Shown piece by piece: positions 47,025-56,912 of a stretch of 64,000 nucleotides of DNA (position 1 is its first letter; every line of letters begins with the position of its first letter). A model generated the notes under the pieces. It worked only from the letters and a program-made list of their open reading frames with translations. It made no database searches and was not told where the DNA came from. Origin of the DNA: Macrosoma leucophasiata. Its lineage: Eukaryota; Arthropoda; Insecta; Lepidoptera; Hedylidae. Location: NCBI GenBank assembly GCA_036365455.1, contig JAWQUS010000004.1:6455501-6519500 (forward strand), in the 5' to 3' direction. A program made the position numbers and the translations under genes.

Positions 47025-47933
47025 AGAGAATATGTAATTCGCAGAAAATTCGCAATACATTTACGAAAATGTACTGTATGTGCGTAAAAATATTAGCGAA
47101 TTTCCTAGTAGAGCTAATGAATAGATAAATACTAGGAACAAACACAAGTTGTCTGTGCATACAACACGACTGCATAGGGTGAGTAATTCTTTTAGAGGTA
47201 ATGTATACGCTTCTTTAACAAAATACCTGAAGATCTGTCTTTCGATTAATAAATTTAAGAAAATTATCAAAAAACGCTTATACATGTGCAACTATTATAA
47301 AACATGTGATTATCTTAATGACACTACACCATGGGATTGAAGCGATCGCTCCCAGGCTATTTCGAAAACCTGTACTTTGGATTTACAGACTGTATTAGAT
47401 TTAAGTTTAAATCCAAAAGAGCTGTACTGAGTTTCTTCAGTGGCGGAGTTCTTCTCAGTATTGACTGCCCTTGGAATTCTGCCAAGTGAATCACCTTTAT
47501 TATGACGACCAAATTCATTATTTCTGTTTCTTTTGAAATGGGGAAATGGAGGAATTTGTAAATAATTGATGCTTTCCATAGTATACAAAATTGTTCAGTG
47601 TCTATTTAATTTATTATGTGTTTTTTATTATTATTAGTGGTTATTCACTCTAGGTTAGTTTAAAAAAAACTACGATATAAAAGTGCTCTCCAGGAGCCTA
47701 ATTATATGAAATAAATGAATAAACTGAATAAACTGAAATAATACTACGTATAGAATGGACACTTCGACGTCCCGCCCGATTTGCACCCATACACAACCCC
47801 TTCCTCTCTTATGGGCGACGGTTGGTATTTTGTACGTGCTACGCACACAGGTGCGCGTGTAAATACACGTCACTGTTGGATAGAAACCAAATTAAGCGTT
47901 TGTATGGAATTTTGGCGGAGTGTCCGCGGTGTG
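47025..47933 (+). mobile_element. M8 element, long version (909 bp)
   Basis: The left end AGAGAATATGTAAT and the right 195 bp (AATACTACGTATAGAATGG ... CCGCGGTGTG, from about 47740) match the short M8 copies at 62310 and 63606, where they are directly joined. Between them lie about 700 bp of foreign sequence, including a LINE ORF2 fragment. It is flanked by an exact 8-bp duplication (47017-47024, 47934-47941). There is no transposase. Confidence 0.65.
47115..47339 (+). pseudogene. fragment of a CR1/Jockey-type LINE ORF2, C-terminal end
   Basis: In frame it reads RNKHKLSVHTTRLHRVSNSF, then KFKKIIKKRL, then NYYKTCDYLNDTTPWD and a TGA. The pattern of R-N-K-H, TRL..V.NSF, a K-rich helix and a final YY...YLND..W is that of the last segment of reverse-transcriptase ORF2 in insect CR1/Jockey-like LINEs. 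Only about 70 residues are present and the catalytic domain is missing, so it is dead. It lies inside the M8 element at 47025. The exact clade is uncertain. Confidence 0.6.
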
Positions 47934-48009
47934 CTATAGGCTGCAGTCATCACTTAACATCAATGAGAACTGCATGCTAGTTTGCCACTTTTATTACATA
48001 AAAAAAAAC

Positions 48010-48482
48010 GGTTGATGTGTGAAACGTTTATAGACAATCAATTTTCTACTGATAGATTATAATTATCGTTACAAAGAAGAGACTTATAGTATTTGTTTTA
48101 CTGTTACTGTTAGGTTACCGCTAATAATCGTCGTATTAAGTATAAATATAAATAACTGAATTGCTTAACATCTTAATAAAATTGAGCCCATTTCATTTCT
48201 ACTATTAATTAGATAAGAATAAAGTTATAAGACATAACTCTTCTAAAGATGAAAATCAAGGTAAGATTGATTTAGCGGTTAAATCAGCCTGTACATACAA
48301 ATACACAGACTAAACCTCTTTTTTATTTCTATTCAGCAATTTAGATTATTTTCAGGATATTTCAAATTACTTTCCTTTAAGTCCCTTCCTATCAATAGAA
48401 TAGAATATCGACAGCCATTTTAAGAAACCCAAAACAAGATATATCAGTAATTTTAAAATGATTAATGCGTAGAATTGATAAA
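48010..48482. other. no feature seen
   Basis: AT-rich, with nothing recognised. Confidence 0.5.
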
Positions 48483-48485
48483 TTA

Positions 48486-48635
48486 GCCTGGGTTACACCA
48501 CGACTTTTGTTAAACTTAAAGTTATTGTAACATTTCACATCCTTTTCTAACTTAAAGAAATCTGTTAAAGTTAGAGCAGGATGTGAAATGTTACAATAAC
48601 TTTAACTTTAACAAAAGTCGTGGTGCAACCCTGAC
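48486..48635. mobile_element. Harbinger-like MITE (150 bp), long inverted repeats
   Basis: GCCTGGGTTACACCACGACT at the left; GTCAGGGTTGCACCACGACT in reverse from the right. The arms stay complementary through most of the element (AAAGTTATTGTAACATTTCA against its complement). It is flanked by TTA on both sides. Same length and family as 27686-27835. Confidence 0.78.
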
Positions 48636-48638
48636 TTA

Positions 48639-49719
48639 ATAATCAAAGACAATTGACATTTCCTACATAAGGAAACCGGACCAATCTTTTGAACATTTCT
48701 TATTACGATAGTTGGTCCTCTCGACTTTTAGATTTTACAATCTAGTAGCGGCATCATCGTTATCGTTAACCAAAATTAACAAAGGAGCTCAGACGATGAA
48801 TAAAAATAGCTTCACATCGTTACTGTTATTTTTATGACGACGAGTCAAACGTTATCGATTAGTTAAATATTCGAAAAACTAGATGAAGCATTATATATAT
48901 CTGCAATAAATATTAATATTTGCTTTCGGGTGAGAGAATAAAAATTAAAAACGGCAATCAACAATCCTTCCTCATAGCTCTCAATAAATTTTATCTTCTC
49001 ATATATGTCGAGTTACAATTACTCGCGGCTTCCAAGCGCAGAACACCGACGCACTTCCGTGTTGCGGATGTATCAACGGTATTATGGATGCATTGATCGC
49101 TACTTTCTTTGATTCTTGTAATGTGAAAATTTCGAATTATAGTATTACGTTATTTACGCCCAATCTAATGATCGATGTTAATAGATTTACAAACACTAAT
49201 GGTTACTTAAATCTTAATTTGCAACGCTGTTGATATGGATGGTATAGACCATAACCTAACTCCACAAATGTGTGCACATTATACTTCATGGGTATATATG
49301 AAATCAACAGGTGATTTGTTAATTCACTAAAGTTTAATATAACACTATCAAAGAATCTTACTCTATCTATAGGCAGGTAAATATCTTGCAGCATGTTATA
49401 AGTTAAAAGGTACCTATTTCATAAATGTATCATTCTCAACATACATATCATAGGCATTACTAAGATGAATGAATCAGTTGAATAAACAGTCAAATGATAT
49501 AAATACGATAGAGATAAAGCGAAACAAGAAATATTACATTAGCAGTGATTCAATTTATTCAACACTATTAGCATAAAATGATAAGTCTGATGAATGGGAG
49601 CCCACCGCAAAGGTTTCAACTCTATCGCTCAGCAATTAGTACGTGTAAATATGCTGATAGTAATAGTTTGTTGGATCAATTAGGTTTATTGATTTATTCG
49701 TATTTATGCGCAATTAGGG
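48639..49719. other. no gene recognised
   Basis: AT-rich; a 63-codon minus-strand frame is unconvincing. Confidence 0.5.
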
Positions 49720-50095
49720 TTGTGCATCCATGCGCATCATGGGAATTGTCCGCGCATGGCCCAACGGATGGTGTAGATCGGAAACGATCTACTCGGTTAA
49801 GCGATACGGGCGCGGTGTGATGGGTGACCGCTAGTGGCAAATTAAAATGCTCGTTTCCGTGCTTCGGAGAGCCCGTTAAGCCGTCGGTCCCGGTTGCTAT
49901 CGATAGATAGCAGTCGTTAAACTTTGTCGGAGGCCTAATAGGCGGATTGAAAAGATCCGACAACGGGTTAGCCTCTAACCCTTATCTACACCAACCCGCA
50001 TTAGAGCAGCGTGGTGGAGTAAGCTCCAGGCCTCCTCCCAAAAAGAGGAGAGACTCGTGCCCAGCAGTGGGACGTATCAAGGGTTGCTATTATTA
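49720..50095 (+). repeat. RTE-type LINE/SINE 3' region
   Basis: GATGGTGTAGATCGGAAACG, GTTAAGCCGTCGGTCCCGGT, CCAACCCGCATTAGAGCAGC, GTGGTGGAGTAAGCTCCAGG and GCCCAGCAGTGGGACGTAT are, in this order, the well-known end of lepidopteran RTE-derived retroposons. Short frames on both strands (80 and 89 codons) are incidental. Confidence 0.65.
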
Positions 50096-50139
50096 TATGC
50101 GCGATTAGGGTTGTACATCATGTGATACAAATAACCGAT

Positions 50140-50405
50140 GTAGCCTACAGCCCGTCGAATCGAGAAACTCAAGTGACAGTGGGAAAAGCACATAGCTCGA
50201 AGAATTGACTGCGGTTGGGCAAAAAAGGTGCTCGAGGGGCGACCGCGTACCGGAAGACGAAGTGTGAGCAGACCCGCCAAGGACGACGACCGTGGGCACG
50301 GGCAATGAGAGCAGCACAGGACTAGGTACTTGTGGTGGGCATTTTTGGAAGAGATTGATTAATCTCAGCGGACGTCTTTCGGCTGAGACGATGATGATAA
50401 ATGAT
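50140..50405 (+). pseudogene. RTE-type LINE, decayed ORF end and GATGAT tail
   Basis: One frame reads LKWQWEKHIARR, VLEGRPRTGRRSVSRPA and then RTSFG before ATGATGATAA, interrupted by stops and gaps. This is the degraded C-terminus plus 3' end of an RTE LINE. GCGGACGTCTTTCGGCTGAG precedes the tail. It is non-functional. Minus-strand frames of 67 and 70 codons over it are incidental. Confidence 0.65.
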
Positions 50406-50642
50406 CACACAACTCAGTGCTCGCTAAAATCTCATGCTGTTTTTGACCTTTCGACGATACAAAACGTGGCGACTAAAGTGTTTTAAGTGCCACTTGAGTA
50501 AATTTATAGTATTCGGCAGATTGAAATCTTTGACGCTCCAAGGAGACAGCTTGATTTAAACCGTCTAAGGGTGCCTACATAAAACTTCGATGCGATGCGA
50601 CGCTGCATCACAGAAGCTTGCGATGCGAATTGCTGGGATGCG

Positions 50643-50870
50643 AAATCAATTGCTGTTGGTTAGTCTCGCTAAAACTCGAGAACGGCTGGACCGATTTGGC
50701 TAATTTTGGTTTTGATGATTTTCGGAAGTCCAGGGAAGGTTTAAAAGGTAAGAAAATATGAAGAAACTGAAGGAAATCGTAAAAACCACAATTTCATTTT
50801 CCCATACAAATAGTCCGTAGCTATCAATCAAACCTTTGACACATTATTTCATTCTCAGGCAATTTACTAT
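50643..50870 (+). mobile_element. Helitron family H1, 3'-truncated copy
   Basis: ATCAATTGCTGTTGGTTAGT, CGAGAACGGCTGGACCGATT, CATACAAATAGTCCGTAGCT and GACACATTATTTCATTCTCA. The CTAG end is missing. Confidence 0.6.
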
Positions 50871-51158
50871 TTGTACCTAAATTAATATAAAATATACTTA
50901 AACGCAGGCTAGGAAAACACAATCTGAAAGTGAGCAGCCATTCAGTTTAAGAGTATATGGCGGGCAAACTATAGACTGTCAATTTTCAATGGGTAACATT
51001 AGTTGAAATAAAACTATTTTTACGGATTTATCTCGCGTATATTAAACTAAAATTATTTTTAAAATCAATCCGACGTTTCGGTCGCTTTTCAGCTTCCGTG
51101 GTCCCGGGCAGACTGAGGTGACATTTGTCTGACAGAAGTTTGAAAAAATTATATGTAG

Positions 51159-51566
51159 CTACCTCCATCGATTTCGTAAACGCCTTGCGTAGCGTTCAGG
51201 ATTAACACAATAATTACTTATGGTATCTTGGGGTCTTGCAGACTGCTGCGGCTGGGATTTAATCTTGCTAAGTATGGGATCCCATGATGTTGATAATCGC
51301 CATCCATCTTCTCTATTGAAATTTGGGTGTTTTTTAATTTCTATAGCCTCGTGTACCATTCGTGGAATGGGTTTGTGTTCTCTAGCGAGTATTTGAATTT
51401 TATCAAACCGGATGTAATGGTTCGGCTTATCCGCTATGTGTTCACAGACTGCAGACCTCCCTGTTCTTCGGTTTTTGACATCAGCAATGTGCTCTTTAAC
51501 GCGGGTGGATACAGCTCTCTTCGTTTGACCAATATATGAGAGTCCACAATCACAATCTAATTAAAT
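51159..51566 (-). pseudogene. Penelope GIY-YIG endonuclease domain, cut off by in-frame stops
   Basis: In the same frame as the RT upstream. It encodes LDCDCGLSYIGQTKR, where YIG is the second half of the GIY-YIG signature, followed by a basic stretch, a Cys/His pair and IPRMVHEAIEIKKHPN and SNYCVNPE near the end, then TAG at 51159-51161. The first half of the motif (GIY) lies just upstream at the end of the RT frame. The two halves are separated by TAA at 51570-51572 and another TAA at 51561-51563, inside an AATT-rich tract. The domain nicks target DNA for priming in this group; here it would not be made without bypassing both stops. Confidence 0.75.
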
Positions 51567-51569
51567 TAA

Positions 51570-53306
51570 TTAATTATAAATGCCAGAATTTTGTAATGGA
51601 ATATTACTTTTAATGGGTCTTAAATACTGATTAATCTTTTTATATGGTTTGAAAACTGTTTTAATGGAATTCTTTTTTAAAATGTTGCTGATTTTATCTG
51701 TGACACCCTTAACGTAAGGTAGAATAGCTGGTTGTCGTTCTACTCTAGGTAGTTTCACGCGGCCTCTGTGATGGACGGGTGGTACATGGAGCTTGTTGTT
51801 ATGTAGGACCTGGACTAGGTGCTTCAGCTCCCCCTGAAGATGGTGGTCGTCACAGATGCCTCGTGCTCTCTGAAATAGAGATGAGCCAACGGCAGATAAA
51901 TGTGCCGGGTGATGGTGTGATTCACCATTAAGGTACCTATCAGTATGGGTAGACTTCCTAAACACAGTGTGACTGAGTGTGTTATTGGTGTTTCTAATTA
52001 ATAAAGTATCTAAGAAGGCTAATTTATTGTCCTGTTCCAATTCCATAGTGAATTTGATTTTAGGGTGCATGGAATTGAGATGTGAAAGAAAAACAGAAAC
52101 ATTATTGCTATCCAATATGGTGAATGTGTCATCTACATATCGTTTATAAATGCGAGGTGTTATGGTTGTAGTGCTCAGGGCTCTCTCCTCAAAGTCCTCC
52201 ATGAATATATCGGCGACTATGGGAGAAACTGGGGAGCCCATGGCAACTCCGTCTATTTGTAGGTAGAATTCCCCATTCCACATTAGATAGCCAGATGTCA
52301 GGCACCATTCAAGTAGTTCTGCATATTGACGGGGCATATTGTGAGCAATTAGCTTTCTTTTAACAATCTCGACACAATCCTTAACCGGTAAACATGTAAA
52401 TAAGGATTCAACATCGAAGCTGACCATTGTTTCATTTGCTGATAGTTGTAGATGTTTGACTTCAGCAATGAAACTGTACGAGTCTTTGACATACGCTCTA
52501 GTGTGTCCCCGCAGTGGTGAAAGTATCTGTGCCACATGTTTTGCCAATTTGTAAGTTGGAGTGTCAATTTGACTAACTGTGGGACGAAGGGGAGCGCCAG
52601 TCTTATGTATTTTAGGGAGCCCATACAGTTTGGGTGGCTTTGGACAAGCAGGTAAAAGTTTTGGTACGTCAAGATCCAATGAATATGAATATTTATGCAG
52701 TAAATCGGTAGTCTTTTTTAATATACTAGAGGTGGGGTCTTTGTTTACCTTTTTATATGTGCTTTCATCCGATAACAGCGATAAAACTTTATCATTGTAG
52801 TCTGACGTGTCCATCACAACCGTAGCGTTTCCTTTATCAGCACGGAGGAAGATGATGTCTTCTGATCGTCTCAACGTCGTCAGTGAGCGGAGTTCTTCAC
52901 GAGACAGATTAGGTTTTGGTGGCCGGCAGTGTCGTAAAGCAGACGTTACGTCCTGTCGGATTTCCTCGGCTGTCTTCTTTGGAACTTGGTTCCTAATGAC
53001 GCAGTCCTCGACGTAACTGATAATCTCTTCGTACGGTATCCTCGATGGAGCTGGTGCAAAGTTTAAACCCTTTTCCAGCATCCCAATAGTCGAATCATCC
53101 AAAGTTTGTTTTGATAGATTGACAACTGCTTTGACGTTGACATTGACGGATGACTTGTCGTTGTCTATGGGTGTGTTCAGATTTGAATGTTTTTGACCCG
53201 TAACCGACTGTTTTTCTAATTTTTCGTATTTACTTATTTGTTTAATTTTGCAGTAATTTAATGTAAATTTTGCGCGTAAGTCGGTTTGTTCGTTACAATT
53301 TTGCAA
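51570..53306 (-). CDS. Penelope-like reverse transcriptase
   Basis: 578 codons on the minus strand, with the first codon here a TTG. The frame is open further upstream to about 53420 without an ATG, and the first ATG is residue 76. It copies element RNA into DNA at the target. Penelope-type landmarks by residue: ADKGNATVV (156-164); PKLYGLPKIHKTGAPLRPTV (225-244), the strong signature of this RT group; SFDVESLF (296-303); AMGSPVSPIVAD (355-366); KRYVDDTF (388-395) with YVDD at 390-393; and LAFLDTL. The C-terminus ends in SGIYN, the start of a GIY-YIG endonuclease, and then meets TAA. The RT core is intact by eye. The upstream methionine problem and the stop in the linker suggest a recently inactivated copy, although PLEs can start in unusual ways. 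Confidence 0.85.
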   Translation of the reverse strand: MQNCNEQTDLRAKFTLNYCKIKQISKYEKLEKQSVTGQKHSNLNTPIDNDKSSVNVNVKAVVNLSKQTLDDSTIGMLEKGLNFAPAPSRIPYEEIISYVEDCVIRNQVPKKTAEEIRQDVTSALRHCRPPKPNLSREELRSLTTLRRSEDIIFLRADKGNATVVMDTSDYNDKVLSLLSDESTYKKVNKDPTSSILKKTTDLLHKYSYSLDLDVPKLLPACPKPPKLYGLPKIHKTGAPLRPTVSQIDTPTYKLAKHVAQILSPLRGHTRAYVKDSYSFIAEVKHLQLSANETMVSFDVESLFTCLPVKDCVEIVKRKLIAHNMPRQYAELLEWCLTSGYLMWNGEFYLQIDGVAMGSPVSPIVADIFMEDFEERALSTTTITPRIYKRYVDDTFTILDSNNVSVFLSHLNSMHPKIKFTMELEQDNKLAFLDTLLIRNTNNTLSHTVFRKSTHTDRYLNGESHHHPAHLSAVGSSLFQRARGICDDHHLQGELKHLVQVLHNNKLHVPPVHHRGRVKLPRVERQPAILPYVKGVTDKISNILKKNSIKTVFKPYKKINQYLRPIKSNIPLQNSGIYN

Positions 53307-53429
53307 ATCTCCTATTTTTAATGTATTTTCGAGGGTTTTAGAGACTTCACTGATGTCGTGTTCTGTATGTGCGATTTCCGAACGTAAAAATAGTTTTATT
53401 TCAATGAGTGTAGCTCGCGAAAACCTAAG

Positions 53430-55108
53430 AACATATCAGGGTAACATAACTTTATAATCACTAATATTGTAAATAATATTATAACGTGAGCAACAATGCT
53501 GTTATATATGGTTGCGGATAATTTCTACAGCTACTGATTTATTTTGATCAAATTAATTTCGAAAAAATGTTCGCCAACCGTACTAACAAGTACACATTGT
53601 ATTAACGATTCTAAAAATAAACTAGAAACCGAGAAATTCGTCATAAACGAACCGGGCCACTTTAAAGAAAAAGAGTTTTAGTTTGATACTTTTATTTCAT
53701 ATCGTCAAAATCACGGCTATTGACTTTGGCAACCAGCCATTCCCGCAGGAGGTTGCGTAAATTACTTTTGATGCCAAAATCATCTCTTCATTTTTCAGGA
53801 CAGTGTCAAACAAATTATTATATTGATAGAGTGTTAATGTGTGTATGATGATGAGATTATGTAATGTTTCAACAATGTCGCGAAAATTGGTGTTATTCTA
53901 CATTTTCTGGAGGTTTTTGGAAGCTTTTTTAGGGTTCCGTAAAAAAAGGAACGGGTAAACAACGAACCCTTATAGTTTCGCCAAGTCCGTCTGTCTGTCT
54001 GCTTGTCGGTCCGTCCGCGATTTAGCGCAGAAACTATTGGTAGTAGCGACCTGAAAATTCGGCACAAGTGTACACCTTAATCACATCGACAGAGTGGTAG
54101 AATAAAAACGTGAATAAAAAAATGTATTAACCTCCCGGTACCTCCCCCTACATGTAATGCGCGGATATTTTTTAATTTTTGGTTTTCTATATAGAGTGGG
54201 ATAATGTTGGATAGGTCTTCCAAAAATGTTAGGGATGTGCTACTATCATTTTTAGATTTAGTTAACAGTTCGTGACTTATTAAGCTTTAAAGTACCAATT
54301 TTCGTTAGATTCAAGTGAGTCCCCCTCCTCTACCAACCAAACGGTTGTTGTTAGAAATTCAAACGTTACGGCAATAGTAGCTACATATTAGTAGGTACAT
54401 ATATCGAAATTAAAATGAAAACTATCACACTTAAATTGGCTTTTCAAGTTTGCGAGTAATAGTCGACTAAACGTCTTTTACTCGAAAATTTTGAAGAACT
54501 CCATAAAAGATATTTATTTATTTCATTACATTACTATGAAACCGTACACTAAGCGTGGCCCGACACGCATTTGGACGGTTTTTTTTTGTCTTGAAGTGGC
54601 AAACAAGTATTACCTATAATGAATTAATTTAAAATAAAATATTTATAAACGAATGCTCCGAAAATTTTATCGTTGTGTATCGGAAAATTCTCGAAGGTCC
54701 AGACAGGAAATTGTTGGCATAATCGCCTTTATTACAAATCTTAGATGTTTGTGTCTGGGATGAAAACTAAGTAGTTTTAAGGCAACGATCTGACCATAAA
54801 ACGGTAGCGAACAAACAACGGTAAGAGCACGCCGGCGGGCCTTTAAACAAGGTCATCTACTTAAACACGTTACTTGAGTGGCAAATAAGAACAAATAGAC
54901 GTATGCGGGTCCCCTATTTATTAGTGCTTACAAAGACAAGAGGTTTTTTGTTTGTTGTCAAAGTCGAGAAACAAAGCATCTGAATGTGCTAAACCGTAAT
55001 AGCAATTAAATAAATACCAAGCAATTCTATATAGCTATAAGCTTCTATAAACTTCAATGAGCGATTCTAATACCGATGTTTGGTTTACTGAGGGACTATT
55101 ACATACAA
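53430..55108. other. no gene recognised
   Basis: AT-rich, apart from a repeat fragment at 53930-54095, which is listed separately. Confidence 0.5.
53930..54095 (+). repeat. interspersed repeat with TTTAGGGTTCCGTA start
   Basis: TTTAGGGTTCCGTAAAAAAA, ACGAACCCTTATAGTTTCGC and CCGTCTGTCTGTCTGC are the opening blocks of a common lepidopteran repeat of unsettled class. The 3' boundary is unclear. The 77-codon minus-strand frame overlapping it is incidental. Confidence 0.45.
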
Positions 55109-55195
55109 GATGAATAATCTTTGTTTTATATTATTTCGCATTAACACATGCTTGTGAAATATATTTTATTTTAAAGAAAAATGGAAAGAAAAATT

Positions 55196-55275
55196 TGACT
55201 TCAGGCGAGGCTCGAACTCGCGACCTACTGGGAATCTAGTCCAGCCGCTCTTCCAATTGAGCTACTGAAGCCCTG
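55196..55275 (-). repeat. tRNA-like module, left arm
   Basis: Reverse complement of the right-arm module: GGCTTCAGTAGCTCAATTGG, GAGCGGCTGGACTAGATTCC, TCGCGAGTTCGAGCCTCGCC, TGAAGTC. It has tRNA-like A and B boxes and an acceptor stem, but the anticodon stem closes on a mismatch and the unit is embedded in a repeat, so a functional tRNA is unlikely. Confidence 0.55.
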
Positions 55276-55464
55276 CCCGATTTGTCAAATCTTTCCTTCA
55301 CATCTATTGCATAATTAAGGGTAAAAGCGACTTCTTTACGATATTCAATAAACTGAAAAGTCTATTATATCGGTTGCCTAACTAGCATAGTTGGTAATAG
55401 ATGGCGCTACTGCTACCATAAAGCAATGCAATAGATGTGAAGGAAAGATTTGACAAATCGGGCA

Positions 55465-55543
55465 GGGCTTCAGTAGCTCAATTGGAAGAGCGGCTGGACT
55501 AGATTCCCAGTAGGTCGCGAGTTCGAGCCTCGCCTGAAGTCAA
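55465..55543 (+). repeat. tRNA-like module, right arm
   Basis: Same module on the plus strand. The acceptor GCTTCAG pairs with CTGAAGT; the D arm GCTC..GAGC and T arm GCGAG TTCGAGC CTCGC pair perfectly. The anticodon loop is irregular. The general layout (TAGCTCAATTGGAAGAGC ... AGGTC) resembles a lysine-type tRNA. It is probably the Pol III promoter head of a SINE. Confidence 0.55.
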
Positions 55544-55589
55544 ATTTTTCTTTCCATTTTTCTTTAAAATAAAATGAATAATCTTGTTT

Positions 55590-56525
55590 CGCATTTTGCG
55601 TTTTGAGTTCCGGTCCGGTCTTAGCGATATATATTTTTTTGTTAAATGAAGCCAATTGCGTATGAGGCATGACTACGTATTTGGCACTTCACGTGGACAA
55701 TAGTTAATTGTTTCGCAATTTACAAAAAAATTGAAACATTAACAAAAAAATATTCATAATTATGCTGTATACCAAGTCAAGATTCACATTAGTTGCGTCA
55801 ATAAGGTCCGTCTGATGAACAATCCACAGCGATCCTACAATTTATGTAGCGAAACATCGCTGAATACGGTGATATAGCACTAAATGGCTAATTAGTCAGT
55901 GCTCACAGATAATTTCTTATAGCATACATGGAAATTTGCAACATCGGAGAAGTTTCTGTATTATTCCTCAAGGACACTGGTTACGCCATTTTTGAATAAC
56001 TCTTATTGAGCATCGAGTACATCCTTTAGATTAAAATGGCGAAATAGCTTATTATACGGGTAAGAATTTGTCTCAAGAATGAAGTTAAACAGATATGTAC
56101 GAGTGCATGCATTGCCACTTACAATAACAACAAAACCAAAATAAAGCAATCTATCTAAACCATCAATATCATCAAACTTAAGAAATACGTAAACCTCAGT
56201 TCGTTTGGCACATCCGCAGTGTTCACTGATGCAACACCGCCCACCGGCGCCCACGCACGCATCTAATGATTATACAGTTACTTACCACGCGGACGTTCAC
56301 TAATCATCCCTAATTATGCTTGCGCCTATTTCGTGAGGGTTCTGAAGATTGTGACAGCTCGACTCGTCTTCGTGCCAAAGGTCTGATGATTATTCTCGGT
56401 TCCTTTGTTTCGAGGAGGCCATTGTTTGCCGCAAAATGTCTATTTAAGTCATTACTATTGAAATTCGCATTAAATTCACGACCTACATTACCTGCTGGAA
56501 AATGGGAATGTTCAACTCTCTTAAG
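55590..56525. other. no gene recognised
   Basis: An 83-codon minus frame (56003-56254) has no motif. Nothing else was bounded. Confidence 0.45.
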
Positions 56526-56912
56526 AAATAATACTATTTTTACGTTTTTATCTCGCGCATATTAAACTAAAATTATTTAAAACTAGCTGACCCGGCAAAC
56601 TTCGTATTGCCTCACAATGAAATAATGTGTGAAAGGTTTGATAGATACGGACTATTTGTATGGAAAAAGAAATTGTAGTTTTTACTATTTCCCTTCAATT
56701 TTTTCTTATTACTTACCTTTTAAACCTTCCCTTCAAACTACCAAAAATCATTCAAAACCAAAATTAGCCAAATCGGTCCAGCCGTTCTCGAGTTTTAGCG
56801 AAACAAACGAACAGCAATTGATTTTTATATATATAGATAAATTCGACGTTTCGGTCGCTTTTCAGCTTTCGTAGTTTCATTTCAAAGAGTCTAGCTCGCA
56901 CAAACCTAAGAA
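56526..56912 (-). mobile_element. deleted Penelope-like derivative split by a Helitron
   Basis: The left piece ACTATTTTTACGTTTTTATC then TCGCGCATATTAAAC matches the Penelope 3' end at 51010. After the Helitron (56583-56837) it resumes with CGACGTTTCGGTCGCTTTTC and then jumps to TCATTTCAAAGAGTCTAGCT and CTAAGAACAC, the Penelope 5' end. RT and endonuclease are gone. Confidence 0.65.
56583..56837 (-). mobile_element. Helitron family H1, complete 255-bp copy
   Basis: On the minus strand it runs from TCTATATATATAAAAATCAA to GTTTGCCGGGTCAGCTAG, with A before and T after. It is inserted in a Penelope derivative. It is the best full-length H1 reference here. An 81-codon frame across it is incidental. 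Confidence 0.75.

Larger units (their letters stand above)
46804..48009 (+). repeat. R1 repeat split by a 909-bp insertion
   Basis: The 5' part (46804-47024) ends GGGTGTCTATAGGC and the 3' part resumes at 47934 with CTATAGGCTGCAGTC and runs to TTATTACATAAAAAAAA. CTATAGGC is present on both sides as an exact 8-bp duplication. Confidence 0.8.
51003..53425 (-). mobile_element. Penelope-like element with GIY-YIG endonuclease
   Basis: A single minus-strand unit. The 5' side near 53425 reads CGAGCTACACTCATTGAAAT, followed by the RT frame, the endonuclease frame, then GACCACGGAAGCTGAAAAGC, GACCGAAACGTCGGATTG and, at the plus-strand left edge, GTTGAAATAAAACTATTTTT. The two ends carry TTGAAATAAAACTATTTTTACG in opposite orientation. 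Two shorter derivatives with the same ends lie at 56526 and 61152. Exact ends and target duplication were not resolved. Confidence 0.75.
55110..55589. mobile_element. foldback element: two tRNA-like modules head to head
   Basis: Arms 55163-55311 and 55427-55575 are reverse complements over 149 bp with no mismatch that I can see. Each arm holds a tRNA-like module (minus in the left arm, plus in the right). The 115-bp spacer belongs to the right-hand unit. The whole is bracketed by ATGAATAATCTTTGTTT (55110-55126) and ATGAATAATCTTGTTT (55574-55589), a likely target duplication of about 16 bp. TTATTTCGCATTAACACATG lies inside the left edge only. A 66-codon frame over the right arm is incidental. 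Confidence 0.75.

Noticed and set aside
52349..53016. Extra open frames overlapping the Penelope RT
   Set aside because: Other-frame shadows of the RT coding sequence.
55465..55543. Functional tRNA gene (lysine-like layout)
   Set aside because: Acceptor, D and T arms pair, but the anticodon arm is irregular, the module lies in a multi-copy repeat in both orientations, and diverged copies occur at 12.6, 29.9 and 59.6 kb. A SINE-type head is the better reading.
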